Origin: a virus
Virus record (IMG/VR): IMGVR_UViG_3300026518_000033
Span: 1 to 34,953 of that record
Length of the DNA: 34,953 nucleotides
Direction: 5' to 3' (one strand)
The position numbers were made by a program, and so were the translations under genes. The stretch's first letter is position 1, and each line of letters begins with the position of its first letter. Shown here piece after piece: positions 6,943 to 13,647 of the stretch. Below the pieces are notes generated by a model, which was not told the origin of the DNA, did not search any database, and saw only the letters and a program-made list of their open reading frames with translations.

Positions 6943-7985
6943 TTGGTTTCTCCCATGAACAATGACACCAACAGTGATGGGTCAATATCTGATCCGTGTG
7001 GGTCAATCTGTAATAGGTGATCTGTGACGATCTCAGTCAGCGGCTTGCCATCCATATCCACCGCCTGTTTATCCTCAGTGTGTTCGCTAATTACTGATCC
7101 GGCATAAATGCGAGTTTCTCGAACCAATTCATTCAATTGATCACGAATCTCACTGATGTCTTCAAGTTCTAATGAGAGGTCATCCTTGATCTCCAAAATG
7201 CTTGACCCTCTGGTTACCTTACTGATGCCACCAGATTCCAGTAGATCGATAATCTCAGATGTGGAAAATCTCTGATATAATGGACCATCCGTGTAATTGA
7301 TAAATTCTGGCTCTCCCCCATATGGTAGTATCATCATACCACGGTCTTGATCACCTACATCATTAAAATCGTGACCAAATGGGCTTCCAATATACCAGAC
7401 TGGGACTTTATTTGAATTCACCTGCAATTGCCGTTTGTGGAAATGACCAGAGAAAATGTATTCCATACCAGATAGTTGATTAGCATTGAATTGACCACGG
7501 TCTGGCATTTGGATGGTGCTGTTCATGAGAAAATTCGGTAGTTCAAAATGACCGAAGAGATATTTGGCATCCATGTTGATGACATCTAAATACTCTGTTC
7601 CCACCAAAAACGGCACAAACCCTACCCCCTCAACCACAATAGGGTCATTATGCACAGTTACGTTATCCCAACAGTCGTAACCGGAGATACTAGTGATGTC
7701 TCTAGTGTGTCTATAAAACATATCATGGTTGCCAGGTATCATATACACCGGAGCGACCTGTCGTAGCATATCAACAACTCGGTTACCCACTGATAGTGTG
7801 TCTAGCCGCATACGTGACCGATTATCGAACAGGTCTCCGATGAAAATGATGGCATCTACATCAGCATTACGTGCTTGGTCACAGAACCATTGGGTATAAT
7901 CCAGACAGTCCTGATTGTGCACAGGGCTGTCTGAGTGTTTTCCTAGATGTAAGTCCCCGAATACCGCAGCTTTGTTGAACAGCAT
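6939..7985 (-). CDS. 47: Mre11/SbcD-like recombination nuclease (T4 gp47-like)
   Basis: This encodes 348 residues from the ATG at 7985, with GGAG 6 bases upstream. An in-frame TTG at 7997 has no such site. All calcineurin-type phosphoesterase motifs are present in order: GDLHLGKH, GDLFDNRSR, GNHDM, GHFE and SGHFHKRQ. These bind two metals for nuclease activity. The C-terminal ~100 residues are a helical cap that would contact the Rad50-like partner. Length matches T4 gp47 (339). It overlaps the gp46-like gene by 4 bases, so the two subunits are probably translated together. A possible sigma-70-type promoter lies just upstream. Confidence 0.95.
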   Translation of the reverse strand: MLFNKAAVFGDLHLGKHSDSPVHNQDCLDYTQWFCDQARNADVDAIIFIGDLFDNRSRMRLDTLSVGNRVVDMLRQVAPVYMIPGNHDMFYRHTRDITSISGYDCWDNVTVHNDPIVVEGVGFVPFLVGTEYLDVINMDAKYLFGHFELPNFLMNSTIQMPDRGQFNANQLSGMEYIFSGHFHKRQLQVNSNKVPVWYIGSPFGHDFNDVGDQDRGMMILPYGGEPEFINYTDGPLYQRFSTSEIIDLLESGGISKVTRGSSILEIKDDLSLELEDISEIRDQLNELVRETRIYAGSVISEHTEDKQAVDMDGKPLTEIVTDHLLQIDPHGSDIDPSLLVSLFMGETK

Positions 7986-8013
7986 TATTGTCTCCAAATC
8001 ATTTATTTTCTAT

Positions 8014-8042
8014 ATGATGATTGGAAACATTTAGATTGTCAA
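8014..8042 (-). promoter_or_regulatory. Possible sigma-70-type promoter for the 47-46 pair
   Basis: On the minus strand TTGACA (8042-8037), a perfect -35 box, is followed after 17 bases by CATCAT (8019-8014), a 4/6 match to the -10 box. It sits in the short gap before the gp47-like gene and would give a leader of about 22 bases. Confidence 0.4.
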
Positions 8043-8049
8043 CCATTAA

Positions 8050-8265
8050 TCAGTTATGAAATTTACTGATTTGATATTGCAACCATTCCATAGCTGGTGG
8101 AAGTATAATAAATTCCAATACCAATAGGGGCCATAATGTGATGACACCGAATGCCCAATACTTGTGTGTAGGATTCGTAATCGGTGATGTGGAAATGATA
8201 TAGATGGTCATTATGGTTGCCACCCAAACGCCCGAAAAGTATGCCCCTATTAAAATGTAAATCAT
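8050..8265 (-). CDS. Small membrane protein
   Basis: This encodes 71 residues with two hydrophobic segments, one at about residues 2-26 (ILIGAYFSGVWVATIMTIYI) and one at about 37-58 (YWAFGVITLWPLLVLEFIIL). They are separated by a short polar loop with TNPTHK. The C-terminal tail carries QYQISKFHN. It is probably an inner-membrane hairpin protein of unknown role. GGA precedes the ATG at a usable distance, and the gene starts 3 bases after the stop of the endonuclease upstream. An overlapping 79-residue frame on the same strand (8063-8302) was judged a shadow because it lacks a Shine-Dalgarno and coherent composition. Confidence 0.7.
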   Translation of the reverse strand: MIYILIGAYFSGVWVATIMTIYIISTSPITNPTHKYWAFGVITLWPLLVLEFIILPPAMEWLQYQISKFHN

Positions 8266-8268
8266 TTA

Positions 8269-9159
8269 TCATTCCTTGTGTTGTATCCAACCGGATTCCC
8301 AAATTTCATAATAATTATACCCCGCGTCCAAAAACGTATTCTTCTTTGTTACAGTATTCTCGTATAGTTGTCCATAGGTGTTTTGGGTTGATGGGTTAAT
8401 ATCCTCCGGATTATATATTTTTGGATTCCCATGCCAATAATCCCCATGAAACTCATATACAGTATTGGTCTCTGGATCATATCCATCAACCACATATCGT
8501 CTATTGGGGATCAGTCCACCAACCTCCCTATGTGATGGATCATCTGGCAAACCTAATGAATCCAACCATTGATCTGATAAAAACGAAATACGTTTTCCGC
8601 ATCTCGGACAACCATCTCCATTCAGATGATCATTAGGGCGTTGTAAAAAATCTCCATGGTCATCACAGGTTATCGGTAGTAACGAGGAGGATCGTGTATA
8701 TTCTACAAGATATCTATAACGATTTCCATGAATCTGGTTGGATTTTTTAACAAACTCATCATGAGTGATGGATACTCCACCGTTGCACTTGGAACATCCA
8801 TGCCCAGCTAGGTGATTATTTGGGGATTGCAGAAAATCTCCATGTATGTCACAGGTTATCGTAACAGGGGCGATAGCCGTTTTGTAGACGGTGTGATGGT
8901 ATGAATAACCTGATGAGTGAGCATGTTTAGCCTTTTTGGTAAACGATATGGTATCCGAAGGATAATTCTTCACACATCTAGGGCACCCATTACCGGTTAG
9001 ATGATTTGCTGGTCGTTGGGTAAATTCTCCATGAGTTGGACAAATGATGACAATCGGGGAGGTTGATGATTGGTAGTCAGATAATGAATAATCATACTTA
9101 TCCCCATGCGTTGAGATTGCCCTCGTGATAAATTCATCTGTTGTTAACTTTTTTGCCAT
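8269..9159 (-). CDS. Free-standing homing-type endonuclease with three zinc-ribbon repeats (paralogue)
   Basis: This encodes 296 residues. Three ~60-residue DUF723-like repeats, each with C-x-x-H and C-x-x-C (ICPTHGEF..GCPRC, TCDIHGDF..GCSKC, TCDDHGDF..GCPRC), precede the same Vsr/PD-(D/E)XK-type core (DGYDPETNTVYEFHGDYWHG) as the gene at 3936-5069. The repeat part is clearly diverged from that paralogue and one repeat shorter, while the nuclease core is almost the same at DNA level. The gene begins inside the end of the gp55-like gene (26-base overlap, different frame), so it sits between gp55-like and gp47-like. The start has only a weak Shine-Dalgarno. Confidence 0.8.
   Translation of the reverse strand: MAKKLTTDEFITRAISTHGDKYDYSLSDYQSSTSPIVIICPTHGEFTQRPANHLTGNGCPRCVKNYPSDTISFTKKAKHAHSSGYSYHHTVYKTAIAPVTITCDIHGDFLQSPNNHLAGHGCSKCNGGVSITHDEFVKKSNQIHGNRYRYLVEYTRSSSLLPITCDDHGDFLQRPNDHLNGDGCPRCGKRISFLSDQWLDSLGLPDDPSHREVGGLIPNRRYVVDGYDPETNTVYEFHGDYWHGNPKIYNPEDINPSTQNTYGQLYENTVTKKNTFLDAGYNYYEIWESGWIQHKE
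8338..8547. repeat. 210-bp near-identical patch, copy B
   Basis: This is the partner of 4020-4229, with 204 of 210 bases identical. It encodes the nuclease core of the second endonuclease. The mismatches fall in two clusters of three, around bases 60-70 and 165-180 of the patch. Confidence 0.95.
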
Positions 9160-9877
9160 TGACTTTCATAAACTCTTCGGTTTTCCTTGACAACCAATTT
9201 TTGTATTCCACATCATCCATCTTACTGATATCATCCTCTGGTATCACTTTAGGTTTTTTCCTACGACGACGAAGCATTGGATTTGATTCTATAGCTTTGG
9301 TTCCGTCAAGATCAATATCTAGTGAATTCCCCACATCTTCGTTTTGTCGCCCGTGTGAGGGTAACAGGTCTGTGTCAGACATCTCAATGATGGAGTCTCT
9401 GATCTTGCCCTGTTTCTTCTCATTACTGATATAGGTCAAGAAGATTCTCTTTGTAATTTGGGTATAATAGCTAAAGGGGTTTGGGTATTTTCCTGCTTTT
9501 TCACGATTAAATTTTAAAGCCACTCTGCATAGATTTAGGGTAGCATCAGACTGCATATCCTCGATCCACGTATATCCACGCCATCTCCAACTGGTGGCGT
9601 AATTATGGACCAATTCCATGATCATTTTTAATAGCGTAGGTGTTAGGCAATCTATGGCAGCGTTTTGGATAGCCGCATCAACGGCTTTTTCAAATTTGAT
9701 ATCATCATCTAATGAAACTGGTGTGGATGATGTGGAGTCTGCCATAGATTTGTTGCGTTCATCCGTCATCTGCTGCCGAATTTGATCAGCCCGAATTTTA
9801 TGGATTTCCTGACTTGCTACGATTTCTCGTAATAGGTTTGCGTTATTTACATAGTCTCTTGGTCGCTCAATTGCCAT
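9134..9877 (-). CDS. 55: Late-transcription sigma factor (T4 gp55-like)
   Basis: This encodes 247 residues. The centre (about residues 85-165) shows the phage late sigma pattern: helix YATSWRWRGYTWIEDMQSDA, then LNLCRVALKFNREKAGKYPNPFSYYTQITKRIFLTYI as in sigma region 2, then EKKQGKIRD. The FN-x-E..NP-F-x-Y-x-T-Q segment is characteristic of gp55. The N-terminal ~80 residues and the basic stretch RRRRKKPKV near 220 are extra relative to T4 gp55 (185 aa). By family it replaces sigma-70 on host RNA polymerase and directs it to TATAAATA-like late promoters. GAGG lies 9 bases before the ATG. It heads the leftward set, across the divergent gap from the baseplate genes. Confidence 0.9.
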   Translation of the reverse strand: MAIERPRDYVNNANLLREIVASQEIHKIRADQIRQQMTDERNKSMADSTSSTPVSLDDDIKFEKAVDAAIQNAAIDCLTPTLLKMIMELVHNYATSWRWRGYTWIEDMQSDATLNLCRVALKFNREKAGKYPNPFSYYTQITKRIFLTYISNEKKQGKIRDSIIEMSDTDLLPSHGRQNEDVGNSLDIDLDGTKAIESNPMLRRRRKKPKVIPEDDISKMDDVEYKNWLSRKTEEFMKVNGKKVNNR

Positions 9878-10016
9878 TAGTTATTGCCTCGTTGGTGGTA
9901 GTAATTATGATAGAATACTCTACATGTATACATCACCCATACATATAGTGGGGTTTCTTTCATCAAAAACAAGACCTAATGATCATAAATATGAGTAATC
10001 ATGTGAGGAAATATTG
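9878..10016. other. Divergent intergenic region between sigma factor and baseplate genes
   Basis: These 139 bases separate the leftward and rightward gene sets. They contain the gp55-like Shine-Dalgarno on the minus strand and a late-promoter octamer plus GAGG on the plus strand. No convincing sigma-70 promoter for the leftward set was found here. Expression of gp55-like may rely on a phage middle-type promoter that I cannot recognise. Confidence 0.7.
9984..9991 (+). promoter_or_regulatory. Putative late promoter CATAAATA
   Basis: The octamer ends 26 bases before the ATG of the first baseplate gene. It is one mismatch from the T4 late consensus and identical to the octamer upstream of the ruvC-like gene. 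Confidence 0.65.
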
Positions 10017-10802
10017 ATGGCTCGTGAATTTGTAGTAAGTGTCCCCCCGGATACGGTGTCCACGGGGGTGACAGGTGATGTTGCTCCAACCCCTATCCGT
10101 GAAGTGGTTTCGAATGGGGGTGCTGTATCAAATGTTGGGCAATCGACCACTAATGTAGGAACCAGTCATGCATTTGAGCAGGTGTTTGCTCGATTGGTGC
10201 CATTTCAGTTCCCTGATACCAATACTGGGGTATTGGCACCAATCATTCAGTCCGGTGGGTTGGTATTTCCATATAACCCATCGATCTCTGAGGGAGTCAG
10301 TGTTAAGTATGACAATATTGATCTCACGCATACTAATGAATCCTATTACACCTATAAGGGTACCGATAATATTCGAATTAGTGTATCGGACGCGGTGTGG
10401 ACCTGTGACACGTTTAATAATGCCATATATGCGTTGGCGGTTATCCACTTCTTTCGGGCATATTCGTTGATGGACTTTGGTAGATTTAAAACTGGTAGAC
10501 CGCCCAGTCCTATGTGGTGGTCTGCATATGGAAATCACGCATATAATCGGGTTCCTGTTCTTATGGAGAAGGCCGATTGGAGCTTTCCAAACGACGTGGA
10601 TTACGTTGGTATTCCCGATCCCGGAACTCCAGAGTATCAACAAGGGATGCTCCAGACCAATCGCAAATCAACGGGAAGTTATACATGGATTCCGATGAAA
10701 TTTACAGTAAGTAATATCAGCCTGATTACCCAGCATAGCCCAAAATATTGGGTGAATTTTAATTTACAGGATTTTTATAGTGGCAAGATGATTGCCCGAT
10801 AG
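10017..10802 (+). CDS. Baseplate tail-tube cap/junction protein (T4 gp48/gp54-like)
   Basis: This encodes 261 residues from the ATG at 10017 (GAGG 8 bases upstream). A TTG three bases earlier is not needed. The N-terminal ~45 residues are Ser/Thr/Gly/Val-rich and probably flexible. The C-terminal half contains SAYGNHAYNRVPVLMEKADW, then FPNDVDYVGIP, then WIPMKFTVSNISL and YWVNFNLQDFYSGKMI. This arrangement of a G-Y/N-x-V-P-V strand, P-N-D-V-D-Y and W-x-P is shared by the tube-like proteins gp48 and gp54, which cap the baseplate hub and start tube assembly. I cannot tell which of the two it is. It lies immediately before gp53-like in the baseplate block. Confidence 0.6.
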   Translation: MAREFVVSVPPDTVSTGVTGDVAPTPIREVVSNGGAVSNVGQSTTNVGTSHAFEQVFARLVPFQFPDTNTGVLAPIIQSGGLVFPYNPSISEGVSVKYDNIDLTHTNESYYTYKGTDNIRISVSDAVWTCDTFNNAIYALAVIHFFRAYSLMDFGRFKTGRPPSPMWWSAYGNHAYNRVPVLMEKADWSFPNDVDYVGIPDPGTPEYQQGMLQTNRKSTGSYTWIPMKFTVSNISLITQHSPKYWVNFNLQDFYSGKMIAR

Positions 10803-10828
10803 TGTCATAGTTTTTAACTTTACTGCTG

Positions 10829-10836
10829 CCTAAATA
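10829..10836 (+). promoter_or_regulatory. Putative late promoter CCTAAATA
   Basis: The octamer ends 26 bases before the gp53-like ATG. A second partial copy, CCTAAATG, follows at 10843-10850, and a similar CTAAATGAG follows the promoter at 17820, so the two leaders share a sequence. Confidence 0.65.
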
Positions 10837-10861
10837 TTAATACCTAAATGAGAAATGCAAT

Positions 10862-11170
10862 ATGCCCGTAGCCGGATACACTCCATCATATCAAAATGAA
10901 TCTCCGTATCGGGTTACTCCGATGTCCGGCAATTATATGCTGTATTACGTGCACAGGCCGATTGATCCACATAATGAGGATATCCTTGCAGTGATTGACG
11001 CCCAGTCGTATGTGGAACGCCCAGACCGTCTAGCACAGGACATGTATGGTGATCCTAATCTTTGGTGGGTGTTCGGGGTTCGGAATGGGTGGGAAGACCC
11101 AGTATATGATATGAAATTACACACCAGATTGTACGTCCCATCATTGAAGCACGTCAGGGGTATACTATGA
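10862..11170 (+). CDS. 53: Baseplate wedge protein (T4 gp53-like, LysM-like fold)
   Basis: This encodes 102 residues. The core VERPDRLAQDMYGDPNLWWVFGVRNGWEDPVYD with a final LYVPS is the gp53 pattern: an R-P-D-x-L-A-x-D-x-Y-G-D LysM-like helix-turn followed by L-W-W-x-x-x-x-x-N and D-P. T4 gp53 clamps neighbouring wedges around the hub. This protein is about half the length of T4 gp53 (196), so it is close to the bare LysM domain. It overlaps the next gene by 4 bases (ATGA). Confidence 0.85.
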   Translation: MPVAGYTPSYQNESPYRVTPMSGNYMLYYVHRPIDPHNEDILAVIDAQSYVERPDRLAQDMYGDPNLWWVFGVRNGWEDPVYDMKLHTRLYVPSLKHVRGIL

Positions 11171-13647
11171 GTTGTGACGGTCCTCATAATAATGGGCGTA
11201 ATAATCCATTTGCTACCACCCGTGGGGTGTCAGCCTGTGATTCCATTGGATGTAGGTTCACCAACGGTGCCCGTGCCGAATTGAGAAGTCGTGGGTTTTC
11301 TGATGCATATATCGACTCAATAAGTGTGGATAGATTTGCAGAATTTAATGCCGCATCTGAGGCTATACGGGGGGCGACCCCAAGGCAGGTCACTATACCC
11401 CCTGTCCGCCAGAGAACCAAGCAGGATGCAGTGGATTTGTTTAGGGCACAACTTAATTTAGATATGGCTAGGGGTAATGGAAGCACTTCATTTATTAACC
11501 GAAACCAAGCCATTCTTGATCAGGTCACGGCAGCAATGCCCGTGCCAGTCACTGTTGATGGCATCAATCTTATTGTAGGTGATAGTAGCGGTGACGTTCC
11601 AGAAAACCCTTTAAACTGCTACAGTGATGTGCAATATCACATAGCATTAACCATGATGAGTGAAGCTGCGGGGATTAGATACCAACAGGGAGAATCTAAT
11701 CAGTCCGGTATTAATATTGATCTTAACACATTGAAGGCCACCAATCGTAGTGACCAATCAATTACCTTGGCATCAACTGGTGAATCAGTCACCAATAACG
11801 TAGATACTGAGAAGTCAACCAAGCGGAATTATTACAATATTGTCAGTTTGATTGTGAAAAATATCACAGAACCATCACAGGCCAATCCGCTGATAAGCAC
11901 TATGTTGAGTATGAAGATGCAACTGGCCGAACCACAGGGGTTTAAGCTACACGAGGATATCAAAGCAATGGCCTGTGAATTGGGGTATGCGGACGTTAAT
12001 ACGGGGCGTATCCTTTACCGGGTGGACATCAGTTATTCTGGTTATGATGACACAGGGGAGTGGGTGGAACAAATTGATGTCAGTCAGGGACGAGGGGTGT
12101 CCACGATTAGTTCGATAATGAGTATCACTAATATGCAGGCAGAAGTCACTAGCAGTGGGACGCTATATGAGGTTGATTTAATGCCAGCAGGCCATTTTGC
12201 ATATCGACCAGAAGATTTCGTAATTGATGCAGGTGCGATTCACTCAGGTGGGACCTTTCGCGATTTTTTAACCAATTTTTCGAAGGCATTAGAGGTGACT
12301 AAAGAGGACCGCACCAATAATCAATTGATTCGCCATTATGAGTTCCATTGTCCTACCTTCCTATTGGATAGTGAGTTTGATATCAATTCCTTCTTCAGTC
12401 AGAATAAATTTATGTTTTCTGGTGACCCCGCCCATACTATCAGCACGGGGAGAAGTATTGATATTTTGACGGTAATTCAGGGGGCTATAGCAAATACCGT
12501 GATTGGGCAATACATGTTTAATGCTGACCAGAATAACGAGAATTTTAGCACCCCTAGGGTAGCATTTGGTATCCGGTTTAACACCATATATGGTGAGAAA
12601 GACCCATTGTTGTATGATTATAAAGAAATAACCCATCAGTATGTGATTGAGCCGTTTGTTACCTTCAAACAGGGACCAGTTGCGAAAGAGACCATGGCTG
12701 CATACGTGGACCCCCAGAACCAATTGATTAGAATACGAGAGATCATCCGCATGGGGATGCTTCGTCGCATCTACAATTATATCAATACAGAGGAAAACAC
12801 CGAGGTCATTAATTTTGATATCAAATTAAAAGCATTTTATTATAACACGTTGAATACGATCACCAATGATGCAGCCTCTAGTGGCATCAACCATAATGTA
12901 TCAGCATCAACTGCTATGTCATCAACAGCGGGTCAAAATGATCTATTTCGGGTATTATCGAAAAACCAGAATTTTCCACAGGTTGAAAACACAGTTAGGC
13001 GAATATTTGGGGACTATCGGTATGATGTTAACGCGGCTGCATCCGATGGATGTCATACGGGGGCAGCAAGACTCAATGGGGGGTTTAATGAAACCGCTGA
13101 TACTCAAAAATTTGGGGATACTACTACCTCCGCACAACAGCGTAGGGATGACTATGATCGCTATATGAAGGATTATTTGAGTCTGGATTTACTGAAATTG
13201 GAAAACATGCAGGTGCGTGGTGATCCCGTGTGGTTATTGAGTCCTTATGCAAATTTGGATATTGATCAGTTGGATACTATTAGTGATACAGAGGGGATTT
13301 CTTCCCACGCTGTGGGGCATATTATTAAGGCTCGACCCCGTATGGGACAGGTGATGTTTTTGAAAATGTTTGCTCCAGATCAGACCGATCAATTAAATCC
13401 AGATCGTAAACAGGGATCAAGCTATCCAAACATCATCGGGGGTTTTTATCAGATTACCAATGTCACATCCACATTCAAAGGGGGTAAGTTCACCCAAGCC
13501 CTAGAAGGTATAAAAATGAACCATTTGAATTATGTTGAAGATTTATTTGAACGATCTGCATCATATCAGCAGCCAGTGTCAGCCCCACGGGAACCCGTTG
13601 ATGAATCACTAACATCTGCAGTTAATAGGGCGGTGCTCAATGGTTAA
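11167..13647 (+). CDS. Baseplate hub protein (gp27-like role inferred)
   Basis: This encodes 826 residues, with AGGGG 6 bases before the ATG. No T4 protein is recognisable over its full length. Seen in the sequence are a Cys-containing N-terminus, a domain at about 290-420 (YRVDISYSGYDDTGEWVEQI, LYEVDLMPAGHFAYRP, GGTFRDFLTNFSKAL) and a C-terminal segment (GQVMFLKMF, GGFYQITNVTSTFKGGKFTQ, LEGIKMNHL). The last resembles the beta-barrel ends of phage hub proteins, where strands of the type F-x-G-G-x-F-x-Q-x-L-x-G are common. It lies between gp53-like and the spike and overlaps the spike gene by 8 bases, where a gp27-type hub partner would be expected. About twice the length of T4 gp27. Confidence 0.55.
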   Translation: MSCDGPHNNGRNNPFATTRGVSACDSIGCRFTNGARAELRSRGFSDAYIDSISVDRFAEFNAASEAIRGATPRQVTIPPVRQRTKQDAVDLFRAQLNLDMARGNGSTSFINRNQAILDQVTAAMPVPVTVDGINLIVGDSSGDVPENPLNCYSDVQYHIALTMMSEAAGIRYQQGESNQSGINIDLNTLKATNRSDQSITLASTGESVTNNVDTEKSTKRNYYNIVSLIVKNITEPSQANPLISTMLSMKMQLAEPQGFKLHEDIKAMACELGYADVNTGRILYRVDISYSGYDDTGEWVEQIDVSQGRGVSTISSIMSITNMQAEVTSSGTLYEVDLMPAGHFAYRPEDFVIDAGAIHSGGTFRDFLTNFSKALEVTKEDRTNNQLIRHYEFHCPTFLLDSEFDINSFFSQNKFMFSGDPAHTISTGRSIDILTVIQGAIANTVIGQYMFNADQNNENFSTPRVAFGIRFNTIYGEKDPLLYDYKEITHQYVIEPFVTFKQGPVAKETMAAYVDPQNQLIRIREIIRMGMLRRIYNYINTEENTEVINFDIKLKAFYYNTLNTITNDAASSGINHNVSASTAMSSTAGQNDLFRVLSKNQNFPQVENTVRRIFGDYRYDVNAAASDGCHTGAARLNGGFNETADTQKFGDTTTSAQQRRDDYDRYMKDYLSLDLLKLENMQVRGDPVWLLSPYANLDIDQLDTISDTEGISSHAVGHIIKARPRMGQVMFLKMFAPDQTDQLNPDRKQGSSYPNIIGGFYQITNVTSTFKGGKFTQALEGIKMNHLNYVEDLFERSASYQQPVSAPREPVDESLTSAVNRAVLNG

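Noticed and set aside
8063-8302. 79-residue frame overlapping the small membrane protein gene
   Set aside because: It lacks a Shine-Dalgarno, overlaps both neighbours in another frame, and has incoherent composition. The 71-residue frame has two clear membrane segments.
3936-9159. Endonucleases encoded within introns or inteins
   Set aside because: Both are separate frames overlapping gene ends. Neighbouring genes are intact and no split gene is visible.
9884-9911. TTGCCT-16-TATGAT as a sigma-70 promoter toward the baseplate genes
   Set aside because: The match is weak, the leader would be over 90 bases, and the late octamer closer to the gene explains its expression better.
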